DNA of 64,000 nucleotides, taken from NCBI GenBank assembly GCA_905236755.1, contig CAJOCR010000004.1, positions 1 to 64,000 on the forward strand, written 5' to 3'. Positions 17,170 through 25,787 of this stretch are shown here, one piece after another; within the stretch, counting starts at the first letter, position 1; each line of letters begins with the position of its first letter. Made by a program: the position numbers and the translations under genes. Below the pieces are notes generated by a model. It was not told the origin of the DNA. It worked only from the letters and a program-made list of their open reading frames with translations, and made no database searches. The DNA is from an uncultured Prevotella sp. (lineage in GTDB: Bacteria; Bacteroidota; Bacteroidia; Bacteroidales; Bacteroidaceae).

Positions 17170-18213
17170 ATGAAATATCAAATAAAAAATATAGCATATT
17201 TAGTGTTTGGCGTTGCTATTGGCTTCTTCATGGTAAGCTGCGATACCGACATTGAATCTGTAAAGTTAAACGAGCCAGATATAGCAAAACAGAACAGTGA
17301 GCTTTACAATACATATCTCAGCAATTTGCGTACATACAAGGCAAGTGCTCACAAGGCAGTTTTCGGCTGGTTCGATAATAGTGTGAAAACACCTGCTTCA
17401 CAGGGACAAAACATAGTTGCCGTTCCCGACAGTTTGGATTATCTGGTAATAACAAACCCAGAAAACCTCAATGCTCGTGAATATACTGAGATAGGCACAA
17501 TCCTTGATACCAAAGGCACACGCACCCTCTATGAGATAAACTACAACACTATCAGTGCTGAATACGATGCCGAGAAACAGGCTTTCGAAGAAGATGCTGC
17601 CAACGAAGGCAAGACCTTCAAGCCAGGTTTCAACACTTATCTTGTTGAGAAGGTGCAACAGCAGCTCACATATTGCGACCAGTATGACTATGCTGGTGTA
17701 GTCATGACATTCTATGCCAAGACAAAGCTCTATATGACCGAGCAGGAGAAAGCCACTCAGCGAGCTCTCGAAAACGATTTCCTCGGTATTGCTAAAGACT
17801 GGAAAGAACGTCATGCCGGCAAGATGCTTGTCTTGGCTGGTAAGCCTCAGAATGTTGATGATAAAACCATTCTTGATGCAGCAAGCTACATCATCATTCC
17901 TTGTACCGATGCAACCGACGAGGGTGGTGTAACCTATAATTTCATCAAAGCAGCTGTTGACGGCGTGCCTACTAATAAGTTCGTGCCATTGGTAATGCTT
18001 TATTCTACTGACCCTACCGATGCCAAGACAGGCTACTGGGGCGATGATTATGCAGCACTTGGTGCAGCACGTTTCTGTGCAGCCGTTCACTCTGATTACA
18101 AGATAGCAGGTTTGGCTCTTGGAAATATCAATAGCGATTATTATCATGCCAACTTTGTTTATCCTGTAGTTCGTCAGGCTATCAGCATTGTTAATCCAAC
18201 CGTTCAAAAGTAA
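17170..18213 (+). CDS. GH18-fold surface lipoprotein lacking the catalytic motif (PUL1)
   Basis: 347 aa lipoprotein (MVSCDTDIE, Cys about residue 24). The N-terminal pattern (SNLRTYKASAHKAVFGWF.., VPDSLDYLVI) is colinear with the GH18 proteins of PUL2 and PUL3 (YQNLRDYKASDHSIAFMWF.., LPDSLDIVSL). Where those have DGxDxDYE, this protein has YDYAGVVMTFYAKT (about residues 172-185), with no Asp/Glu triad. I infer a pseudoenzyme acting as a surface glycan-binding protein, like the GH18-like binding members known from Bacteroides endoglycosidase PULs. The true GH18 of this locus is two genes downstream. Confidence 0.82.
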   Translation: MKYQIKNIAYLVFGVAIGFFMVSCDTDIESVKLNEPDIAKQNSELYNTYLSNLRTYKASAHKAVFGWFDNSVKTPASQGQNIVAVPDSLDYLVITNPENLNAREYTEIGTILDTKGTRTLYEINYNTISAEYDAEKQAFEEDAANEGKTFKPGFNTYLVEKVQQQLTYCDQYDYAGVVMTFYAKTKLYMTEQEKATQRALENDFLGIAKDWKERHAGKMLVLAGKPQNVDDKTILDAASYIIIPCTDATDEGGVTYNFIKAAVDGVPTNKFVPLVMLYSTDPTDAKTGYWGDDYAALGAARFCAAVHSDYKIAGLALGNINSDYYHANFVYPVVRQAISIVNPTVQK

Positions 18214-18219
18214 AACGAA

Positions 18220-19368
18220 ATGAAGAATATATTAAAATACATGCCTCTCGTGGCAGCCGTGTTCTTTATGACGGCTTGCCAGAATAATGATGAGGCTGAC
18301 TTTGCAAACAAGGCATATATTGATGCCCCCTCCATGTCTTCAGAAACGATTGTCAAGGGTAATGCAGGCGATGTGGTAAAGACACTCTCTATCTCTACCG
18401 CTCGTCCTGCTGAAACAACTATCAAGGCTCAAGCCCTTGTCGACAAGTCGTTACTATCAACCTACAACAAAGGCTATTATGCCGACGCACAGCTACTGCC
18501 AGAAGAAAACTACGAGGTTACCGAGAACAACATGATTATCGATGCAGGAAGTGTTAAGAGTACCGAAGCATCGTTCACATTCAAGTCGCTCGAAAAACTC
18601 GACCGCAAGCTGGTATATGTATTACCTGTTACTGTGCGCACAGCCGACATCTCTCTTCTTGCTTCAGCTCAGAACTATTACTATGTGTTCAAGGCAGGAG
18701 CTCTTATCAATGTTGTTGCCGATATTGAGCGCAACTGGTTGCAGGTTTATCCATGGTCAGTATCTACATTGGAAAGAGTGCAAAACATGCGCAAAATCAC
18801 AATGGAAGCATTGCTCTATCCTCGTGAGTTTGGCAAACTCATATCTACCGTGATGGGTATCGAGGGCGCTTTCCTAATGCGTATTGGCGACGCTGGTGTT
18901 CCTGATAATCAGATTCAGATTGCTACATCAAGCGGCAACTTCACCGATAGCAAGCTGCAACTGCAAACCAATCAGTGGCAGCATGTAGCAATGACATTCG
19001 ATCGTGACACCCGTGAGATGAAGGTCTATATCAATGGTCATCTCATGGCCGAAACAACATCTAATGCATCTATCAACATTGTGGGCAACGGCAGCGACCG
19101 CAACTTCCTTGTTGGCAAGTCTTACGACGATGCTCGCTGGTTCACAGGCAACATCTCTGAGGTTCGAGTATGGGATATTATCCGCACACCTGAAGAGATT
19201 GCTTCAAGCATCTACATGGTTGACCCATCAACAGAGGGCCTCATTGCTTATTGGAAGTTCGACGACCAGTCGGCATACGTAGTAAAAGACTATAGTGGCA
19301 ATGGCAACGACCTCAAGGCCAACAGCGCCCTGAGTTGGAAGAATGTGTCGCTTCCTGCTGCTGAATAA
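18220..19368 (+). CDS. DUF1735 + LamG/concanavalin-like surface lipoprotein (PUL1)
   Basis: 382 aa lipoprotein (FFMTACQNN). DUF1735-like N-terminal beta-sandwich at about residues 25-165 (SISTARPAETTIKAQALVDKSLLSTYNK.., VYVLPVTVRTAD). A LamG/concanavalin-A-like domain follows at about 185-370 (NQWQHVAMTFDRDTREMKVYINGHLMAE, FTGNISEVRVWDIIRTPEEI, GLIAYWKFDDQSAYVVKDYSGNGNDL). Expected to bind or present glycan at the cell surface. Paralogous genes sit at the same place in PUL2 and PUL3. Only 6 bases after the preceding gene, so same operon. Confidence 0.88.
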   Translation: MKNILKYMPLVAAVFFMTACQNNDEADFANKAYIDAPSMSSETIVKGNAGDVVKTLSISTARPAETTIKAQALVDKSLLSTYNKGYYADAQLLPEENYEVTENNMIIDAGSVKSTEASFTFKSLEKLDRKLVYVLPVTVRTADISLLASAQNYYYVFKAGALINVVADIERNWLQVYPWSVSTLERVQNMRKITMEALLYPREFGKLISTVMGIEGAFLMRIGDAGVPDNQIQIATSSGNFTDSKLQLQTNQWQHVAMTFDRDTREMKVYINGHLMAETTSNASINIVGNGSDRNFLVGKSYDDARWFTGNISEVRVWDIIRTPEEIASSIYMVDPSTEGLIAYWKFDDQSAYVVKDYSGNGNDLKANSALSWKNVSLPAAE

Positions 19369-19696
19369 TAAGGACAACCTCTCCAAGACCCATCCCAGCC
19401 TCCCCAAGACCCATCCCAGCCTTCCCTCCAGAGGGAAGGAGTCGCAAACAAATAAAACTCTCTCCTGCAGTTAGTATCTCTCCCCTCTTGAGGGGAGTAA
19501 GGAGGGGTCTTAAATCTCTCCCCAGATGGAGATGGAAATATGGAGATATGTAAATATGGAAATATTATATCAGCAAGCTGATAATTTTCAATTTTCAATT
19601 TTTCAATCTTTCAATATTTCAATATTTCAATCTTTCAATATTTCAATCTTTCTACGGGGAGTCGGAGGGGTCTTTAATTTTTAAAAAAATAATATT
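19369..19696. other. Intergenic region with C-rich and minisatellite repeats
   Basis: 328 bases. A doubled CAAGACCCATCCCAGCC unit lies at about 19383-19420. A C/G-rich hairpin-repeat family member lies near 19470-19505. A TTTCAAT(C/A)TTTCAATA array fills 19585-19651. No gene; it splits PUL1 between the LamG protein and the endoglycosidase without a clear new promoter. Confidence 0.65.
19585..19651. repeat. TTTCAAT minisatellite
   Basis: About nine tandem, slightly varied copies of TTTCAAT/TTTCAATA; such arrays can change copy number. Confidence 0.7.
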
Positions 19697-21049
19697 ATGT
19701 ATACAAAGAATATTAAATCGCTGATACTCGTGATGTTCACATTGCTAATGTTCTCATGCTCCAATAACATAGACCTTACCAGTGTTGACGAGAACCAGTA
19801 TCATAAAGCTGAGCAGAACTTAGCTTTCATTACCGATAAATACGGCATCAGCAATGCCGACTCACTGCTCTTCAATGAGAGCGGTTCAACCGATTTCTAT
19901 GTAAACCTTCGTGATGCAGCAGCAACACAGCAGTCGTTCACCATAAGCTACGATGCAACAGTGCTTGCTGACTACAACAAGGCTCATGGTACATCATTTG
20001 AGGCGCTGCCCGAAAATCTTGTAACCATCGGCGGCAGTGCCACTATGGCAGCAGGCGAGAAACAGTCAGATGCTGTTTCCGTAAGCTATAAAACTGCCGA
20101 CGAGTTAATCAAGAATGGTGTTTACGCTATTCCACTGAAAGTTACAGGTACAGGAGCGCAAACATCTGAGGAAAAGGGCGATTTCGTACTTTTCGTTCGC
20201 GATATCACCAAGATGCCTAACTGCCACAAGGAAGGAGGCTTGCAGGTTATCAGCTGTATGGAAATCAACGATGCCAACCCACTTTACAATCTCTGTTTCA
20301 CATTAGAGAACAGCGGCAAATACTTCTTCGATCAGGTGATACTCTTCTCAGGCAACATCAACTACAACCCTGAAACGCAGGAAGTGTATAACTATAACAA
20401 CGAAAACATCATGCAATGCCTGCGCTATAAAGAGAAATATCTGAAGCCTCTGCAGGAAAAAGGTATGAAGGTAATACTCGGTATTCTTGGCAATCATGAC
20501 CGCTCTGGCGTAACCAATCTTAGCGATGAGGCTTGCAAGGCTTTTGCTGCCGACCTCAAGGCCAATATCGAAGCCTACGACCTCGATGGTGTGTTCTTCG
20601 ACGATGAATATTCTAATCCAGGTAACTATCCAGGCTTTGTTAACTACAACAACTTCTCACGCTTGGCTTACGAGTGTAAGCAAGCCATGCCCGATAAGCT
20701 TGTTGAGGCTTATGTGTATAGCGGTACACGCACAGCAAAAGCCGTTGAAGACAAACAGCCTGGCGACTTCATCGACTACGGCATACACGACTACGGTGGC
20801 TCTGCCGATCTCAGCAGCTACTATCCTGGTATGCCAAAGACAGGCATGATTATGAACTCTATCGAGTGTGCACGCAACTACGCATCGTCAGCATCTTCTT
20901 ATGCTCGAATAAAGAGCGAGGGCTATGGTGGAACAATGTTCTTTGCGCTCTCGCCAAGTCGCACACCAACAACTCTGCTCAACCGTGTGTCACAGGCTTT
21001 CTTTGGCGAGAATGTTGTTCGCACTGGAACCTATGCAAAAGATTGGTAA
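19697..21049 (+). CDS. Endo-beta-N-acetylglucosaminidase, GH18 (PUL1)
   Basis: 450 aa lipoprotein (LLMFSCSNN). N-terminal DUF1735-type sandwich at about residues 30-175, then a GH18 TIM barrel. The catalytic motif is LDGVFFDDEYSN (about residues 296-307, with Asp302 and Glu304 as the likely assisting and acid residues), the form seen in Endo H / EndoBT-3987-type enzymes. These cleave the GlcNAc-beta-1,4-GlcNAc bond of the N-glycan core. Other barrel features: KVILGILGNHDRSG and LVEAYVYSGT. Located at the cell surface by its lipoprotein signal. Glycan type (high-mannose or other) cannot be settled from sequence. Confidence 0.9.
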   Translation: MYTKNIKSLILVMFTLLMFSCSNNIDLTSVDENQYHKAEQNLAFITDKYGISNADSLLFNESGSTDFYVNLRDAAATQQSFTISYDATVLADYNKAHGTSFEALPENLVTIGGSATMAAGEKQSDAVSVSYKTADELIKNGVYAIPLKVTGTGAQTSEEKGDFVLFVRDITKMPNCHKEGGLQVISCMEINDANPLYNLCFTLENSGKYFFDQVILFSGNINYNPETQEVYNYNNENIMQCLRYKEKYLKPLQEKGMKVILGILGNHDRSGVTNLSDEACKAFAADLKANIEAYDLDGVFFDDEYSNPGNYPGFVNYNNFSRLAYECKQAMPDKLVEAYVYSGTRTAKAVEDKQPGDFIDYGIHDYGGSADLSSYYPGMPKTGMIMNSIECARNYASSASSYARIKSEGYGGTMFFALSPSRTPTTLLNRVSQAFFGENVVRTGTYAKDW

Positions 21050-21068
21050 ACTCAAAAACTCAAAAACT

Positions 21069-22058
21069 ATGAAACCAAAATACCTACCAACAATAATAAT
21101 GTCGCTTACCGTGGCATTCGCCTTCACAGCGTGCAGCAGCGACGACGATGCAACGCCAAACTACCGCACACTTCCTTCCCCAGTGGAGCGAGGTACACTA
21201 ACCCTCTCTACCGATACCGTAGAAGTAGGCGTAGGCGAAACAGCCACTTTCAATATCACCGAAGGTGGAGGCGACTATAAACTCATAAACGAAAATCCCG
21301 ATGTAGCCACAGCATCACTCAGTGGAAACACCGTTACTGTGAACAGTTCAGAAAAAGGCTGGGCAGGAATCATCGTCAGTGATGCACAGGGCAACTATCA
21401 GCGAGTTGTCATTCGTTCGTTATACAAGACCATGCTTCTCAGTGCCGATGAAGTGAATATCGGTATCAAGTTAGGACACACCGACGGACAAGAGAAGATA
21501 ACCATCACAGGTGGTAACGGAGAGTACGAAGCAGAATGTGCCGATGAGAATATTGCAAAGGTGAGCAGCGTATCTGACAACGTTGTAACCGTTCAGGCAG
21601 TGGCACAAGGCACCACAACACTCACCATCACCGATGTGATGGGCGTAACCAAGACCATCAACGTAACTGTAACCACCACAACAGTACCATTCACCGATAG
21701 CGAAAAGGCCGAGATTATGGAAATCACCTCAAATAAAATATCGTGGGACGGCACAAACAGCTATTCTTATGGCACTTTCTCAGTAGCAGAAGATAATGGT
21801 CAGAAACTTGTTCAGTGGGCATACTACACATACTACCACCTCAAGGTATGGTTTGATGGCGACCTCACCGTAGGACAGAAAACAGGTGGCAAGGTAAGCA
21901 AGAAGCTGAATTGGAGTGGCGATGCCGATGTATTCGAAGACTGTAACGTAGAAATCATCAAGAACGACGGCACCCGCATCTGGGGTATCGTTTCAAAGGT
22001 AGGCACCAAAGACAGCAAAGACTACCTCTACACCGGCTATTTCTGTGTAGCATTGTAA
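21069..22058 (+). CDS. Ig-like (BIG2) lipoprotein (PUL1)
   Basis: 329 aa lipoprotein with Cys in FAFTACSSDDD (about residue 22). Two bacterial Ig-like domains at about 45-115 and 120-200 (LSTDTVEVGVGETATFNITEGGGDYKL and LSADEVNIGIKLGHTDGQEKITITGGNGEYEA). A C-terminal domain of unknown type carries the LNWSGDADVFEDCNVEIIKNDGTRIWGIVSKVG stretch. Probably a surface glycan-binding or spacer protein. The frame is open further upstream from inside the GH18 gene, but the lipoprotein signal fixes the start at 21069, 19 bases after the GH18 stop. Last gene of PUL1. Confidence 0.8.
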   Translation: MKPKYLPTIIMSLTVAFAFTACSSDDDATPNYRTLPSPVERGTLTLSTDTVEVGVGETATFNITEGGGDYKLINENPDVATASLSGNTVTVNSSEKGWAGIIVSDAQGNYQRVVIRSLYKTMLLSADEVNIGIKLGHTDGQEKITITGGNGEYEAECADENIAKVSSVSDNVVTVQAVAQGTTTLTITDVMGVTKTINVTVTTTTVPFTDSEKAEIMEITSNKISWDGTNSYSYGTFSVAEDNGQKLVQWAYYTYYHLKVWFDGDLTVGQKTGGKVSKKLNWSGDADVFEDCNVEIIKNDGTRIWGIVSKVGTKDSKDYLYTGYFCVAL

Positions 22059-22108
22059 GCCCCCGGTGCATTGCAAGCAATGCTAAATGATAAAGTACAA
22101 ATGATAAA

Positions 22109-22144
22109 AGCCCCTTGCAATTAAGTTTGCAAGAGGCTTTTTTA
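22109..22144 (+). terminator. PUL1 terminator
   Basis: AGCCCCTTGCA pairs with TGCAAGAGGCT (one mismatch), followed by TTTTTT, about 50 bases after the last PUL1 gene. Confidence 0.8.
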
Positions 22145-22357
22145 TATCGAGCTCGTTCTTTCCGTATGTTCTTATATTGAAATTATCCATATACTTACGC
22201 TTAATTAATATGATAGTTATAAACAATAAACAGCATAGTTACGCTGTTTATTCCTCATTGCCAACTGGCTTGAAATATACGCCATGACGTACAGGGGGTA
22301 TCAATCTGCACACATTGTAGCAAACACAAGGTTATCTTTTTCGTTTCTCGTAACTGC

Positions 22358-22392
22358 GGGGGAGGGTATATTGCTTTTAAATTGTTACAATA
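22358..22392 (+). promoter_or_regulatory. Promoter-like module before PUL2 (shared with PUL3 leader)
   Basis: GGGGGAGGGTA, 13 bases, TTGTTACAATA. The same two blocks with the same 13-base spacing occur at 31239-31273 before the second fecR. Ends 86 bases before the susC2 start. Reads like a -35/-10 pair of an alternative (ECF) sigma; no TAnnTTTG box is seen here. Confidence 0.6.
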
Positions 22393-22478
22393 ATAGAAAC
22401 GACCTAAATCGAAGTAAAAACTTAAACCGAAGTGGAATTTTCATAACTAACAAACAATAATAATTAAAAAGTGTAACC

Positions 22479-25400
22479 ATGAATTTAAAGCAAACAAAAT
22501 TGCTAAAGGCTTTTTTTGTTGCATTGATGTGTGTGAGCGCTATGACTGTGAATGCACAGAGTGTTACAAAGAGCTTTCGCAATGTACCGTTGAAAAGCGT
22601 GCTTAAGGAAGTGGAGCGACAGACTAAGCTGTCGGTAATCTACAAGGTTGATGAGGTGAATGCCAACCGTAAGATTACAGCTAACTTTAAATCAACTCCT
22701 GTAAAGGAAGTGTTGCGTGAGATTCTGGGCGATGAGTTGGATTATCAGGTTGATAACCGCATGATTACTATTCGTCGCCGTCAGGCAACAAAACCAAAGA
22801 CTACCGTTAATCAGCAGCCTAAGGGCAGTCGCAAGGTGACTGGAACTATTCTCGATGAGAAGGGTGAGCCTGTTATTGGCGCTACCATCAAGGAAAAGGG
22901 CACTAAGAATGCTACCGTTTCTGACCTTGATGGTAACTTTACGTTCAGCGTGTCGGAGGGTAGCACTCTTTTGATTTCGTATCTTGGTTATTCGGATAGA
23001 GAGGTGTCGGCAGATTCTCGCGACCTTACTATCCGTTTGGCTGAGAACTCTGAACAGCTTAACGAGGTTGTTGTTACTGCCTTGGGTATTAAGAAGGAAT
23101 CGAAGGCTCTGTCGTATAATGTGCAGCAGGTTACCAGCGATGATATTACAGGTGTTAAGGATGCCAACTTCATGAATGCCCTGAGCGGTAAGGTGGCTGG
23201 TGTTGAGATTAACAGCAGCTCATCGGGTATCGGTGGCGGCGTGAAGGTTGTTATGCGAGGTGCCAAGTCAATAAGCAACAACAATAATGCGTTGTATGTT
23301 ATTGACGGTATCCCTATGCCTTCGTTGCAGACTATTCAGCCTTCAGACAAATACTCTGGTCAGGGACAGAGTGGTGACGGTGCTTCAATGATTAACCCAG
23401 AGGATATAGAGAGTGTGTCGGTGCTTTCGGGTGCTGCTGCGTCGGCTCTCTATGGTAATGAGGCTCAGAACGGTGTTATCATGATTAAGACCAAGCGTGG
23501 CGAGGAAGGTCGCGTACGTGTTACTTATGCTAATAACACAAGTTTCTTCTCTCCATTCGTAACTCCTGAGTTCCAGAATACTTATGGTGCTACCAGTGGC
23601 GAGTTCAAGAGCTGGGGCGACAAATTAGGTACTCCAAGTAGCTATAACCCTTTGGATTTCTTCCAGACAGGTTATAATGTTGGCAACTCGGTTTCTCTGT
23701 CAACAGGTACTGCCAAGAACCAGACTTTTATTTCGTTGGCTTCTACAAATGCTGAGGGTATTGTCAACAATAACACTCTTGCCCGTTACAACTTTGCTAT
23801 TCGCAATTCTTCAAGCATGTTCAACGACAAACTGAAGATGGATTTGAGTGCAATGTATATGAGCGTGAAGGAGAACAACATGGTGTCGGAAGGTCAGTAT
23901 ATGAACCCTCTCGTACCTGTTTATCTTATGTCGCCAAGCTACAGCCTCGAAACATATCAGCTTTACGAGATGTATAACGAGAGCCGTGGTTTCAAGACAC
24001 AGTATTGGCCATGGGGCAACCAGGGTATTGCTATGCAGAACCCATACTGGATTACAAACCGTGACAACAATACCAACCACAAGAACCGTTTTATTTTCTC
24101 GGCTGGTTTGAACTACGAGATTGCCAAGGGCATCACCTTAGGAGCCCGTGCTAAGATTGACTACACCTCTGGTTTGTACGAGAAGAAGTATTCTGCTTCT
24201 ACCGATGGTATCTTTGCAGAGAAATTTGGTTTTTATGAGAAGAACGACGATACTACCCGTCAGCTCTATGGCGACGTTTTGCTGAATATTGATAAATATT
24301 TCGGCGACTTCTCGCTTAATGCTAATGTAGGTGCAAGTATTCAAGATAATAATTACAAGTATTTCAGTATTGGTGCTAACCTAAATTCTGTGGCTAACAA
24401 ATTTACATTCAACAACCTTAAAGTTCTAAGCGTTAAGCCTTATGAAGATGGTTATCACGATCAGACTCAGTCTGTCTTTGCTACTGCTCAGTTAGGCTGG
24501 CAGAGCAAGCTCTATCTCGACCTCACTGGTCGTATTGACTGGGTTTCAGCTTTGGCGTTCACTGACACCGAGTATGTAGCTTATCCTTCAGTGGGTGTTA
24601 CAGCTATTCTTACCGACCTTATCCCTGGCATGAAGAACAATGTGCTTTCGTTCCTGAAGCTTCGTGGCAGCTATTCTGAGGTGGGTAATGCTCCAAAGCG
24701 TTTTATCACTAAACCAACCTATCCGTTCCAGTCTTCAACACCAACGACAACTACTACTTATCCTAACACCGACATCAAGCCAGAGCGCACCAAGGCGTGG
24801 GAACTTGGTTTGGAAAGTCATTTATGGGGTAACAAACTGAATTTTAACTTGTCGCTTTATAAAACTTCTACATTCAACCAGTTGTTTACCCCTACATTGT
24901 CAAGTACATCAGGATATAGCTCTATCCCTATCAATGGTGGACAGATTGACAACAAGGGTATTGAATTGAGCCTCACCTTGAACCAGCCTCTTGGTCCTGT
25001 TGAGTGGAACTCTACTTTTACTTACTCGCTCAACCGCAACAAGGTTGTGAAGCTCTTGAGACCTACACTTCTTGCAAACGGTTCGACCATCTCACAGGAT
25101 TATTTCGAATTTGTGAGTTTAGGTAATGTGAAGAGCATGGTTAGAGAAGGCGGCTCTATGGGCGACCTCTATGTAACTGCACTTTCTACCGACTTCCACG
25201 GATTCATCAATGTGGACTATGTTGAGAACACTGTTACTGTAGATGAACACGCAGGCGAGAATAACGACGGATATATCTATGCCGGCAACTCTCAGGCTAA
25301 GTATCGCATGGGTTGGCGCAACAGCTTCTCATGGAAAGGCCTTTCACTTGGATTCCTTGTTAATGCCCGTGTAGGCGGTGTGTGCGCGTCAATGACTCAG

Positions 25401-25787
25401 GCTTATATGGACAACTACGGTGTGTCAAAGGCTTCGGCTGATGCTCGCGATGCAGGATACGTAAGCGTTAATGGTGGTAAGGTGCCAGCTGTGGCTAAGT
25501 TCTACCAGACTGTTGGTGCGGGCGCAGGTTCATACTATGTGTATAGCGCTACCAACGTGCGTCTTGCCGAGGTAAGCCTTGGCTACGATGTGCCAATACG
25601 CCAGGTTGTTCCTTGGATTCAGGGCTTGAACGTGGCTCTCACAGGTCGTAACCTGCTGATGTTCTACAAGAAGGCTCCTTATGATCCTGAGCTCACAGCA
25701 AGCACAGCTACAGGCTTTGAAGGCATGGATTACTTCATGATGCCAAGCATGCGCAACTTAGGATTCTCTGTTCGTGTTAATTTCTAA
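22479..25787 (+). CDS. SusC-family TonB-dependent transporter with STN domain (PUL2)
   Basis: 1102 aa. Signal peptide about 1-26 (AMTVNAQ). STN domain about 28-105 (SFRNVPLKSVLKEVERQTKLSVIYKVDEV.., DYQVDNRMITIRRR). Carboxypeptidase-regulatory-like domain about 115-195, plug from about 200 (LNEVVVTALGIKKESKALSYNVQQ), and a barrel ending VRVNF. Imports glycan with SusD2. The STN domain implies signalling to a FecR, yet none is encoded next to it; the nearest unassigned FecR is at 31284, at the head of PUL3. Directly abuts susD2. Confidence 0.95.
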   Translation: MNLKQTKLLKAFFVALMCVSAMTVNAQSVTKSFRNVPLKSVLKEVERQTKLSVIYKVDEVNANRKITANFKSTPVKEVLREILGDELDYQVDNRMITIRRRQATKPKTTVNQQPKGSRKVTGTILDEKGEPVIGATIKEKGTKNATVSDLDGNFTFSVSEGSTLLISYLGYSDREVSADSRDLTIRLAENSEQLNEVVVTALGIKKESKALSYNVQQVTSDDITGVKDANFMNALSGKVAGVEINSSSSGIGGGVKVVMRGAKSISNNNNALYVIDGIPMPSLQTIQPSDKYSGQGQSGDGASMINPEDIESVSVLSGAAASALYGNEAQNGVIMIKTKRGEEGRVRVTYANNTSFFSPFVTPEFQNTYGATSGEFKSWGDKLGTPSSYNPLDFFQTGYNVGNSVSLSTGTAKNQTFISLASTNAEGIVNNNTLARYNFAIRNSSSMFNDKLKMDLSAMYMSVKENNMVSEGQYMNPLVPVYLMSPSYSLETYQLYEMYNESRGFKTQYWPWGNQGIAMQNPYWITNRDNNTNHKNRFIFSAGLNYEIAKGITLGARAKIDYTSGLYEKKYSASTDGIFAEKFGFYEKNDDTTRQLYGDVLLNIDKYFGDFSLNANVGASIQDNNYKYFSIGANLNSVANKFTFNNLKVLSVKPYEDGYHDQTQSVFATAQLGWQSKLYLDLTGRIDWVSALAFTDTEYVAYPSVGVTAILTDLIPGMKNNVLSFLKLRGSYSEVGNAPKRFITKPTYPFQSSTPTTTTTYPNTDIKPERTKAWELGLESHLWGNKLNFNLSLYKTSTFNQLFTPTLSSTSGYSSIPINGGQIDNKGIELSLTLNQPLGPVEWNSTFTYSLNRNKVVKLLRPTLLANGSTISQDYFEFVSLGNVKSMVREGGSMGDLYVTALSTDFHGFINVDYVENTVTVDEHAGENNDGYIYAGNSQAKYRMGWRNSFSWKGLSLGFLVNARVGGVCASMTQAYMDNYGVSKASADARDAGYVSVNGGKVPAVAKFYQTVGAGAGSYYVYSATNVRLAEVSLGYDVPIRQVVPWIQGLNVALTGRNLLMFYKKAPYDPELTASTATGFEGMDYFMMPSMRNLGFSVRVNF

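Larger units (their letters stand above)
22059..22478. other. PUL1-PUL2 boundary
   Basis: 420 bases. Contains a GCATTGC/GCAATGC hairpin (22068-22084), the PUL1 terminator (22109-22144), a hairpin AATAAACAGC/GCTGTTTATT (22225-22252), and the promoter-like module 22358-22392 that also occurs before the second fecR. No gene seen. Confidence 0.72.

Noticed and set aside
17398..18207. 269-codon minus-strand frame opposite the GH18-like gene
   Set aside because: Shadow of a well-supported gene; no family pattern, promoter or start signal.
20925..21068. Longer start of the Ig-like lipoprotein inside the GH18 gene
   Set aside because: It overlaps the endoglycosidase in another frame and pushes the clear lipoprotein signal 48 residues in; 21069 is far better.
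22294..22318. A second copy of the PUL promoter module (GGGGGTA .. TTGTAGCAA)
   Set aside because: Spacing is off by one and the second block matches poorly; could be chance.
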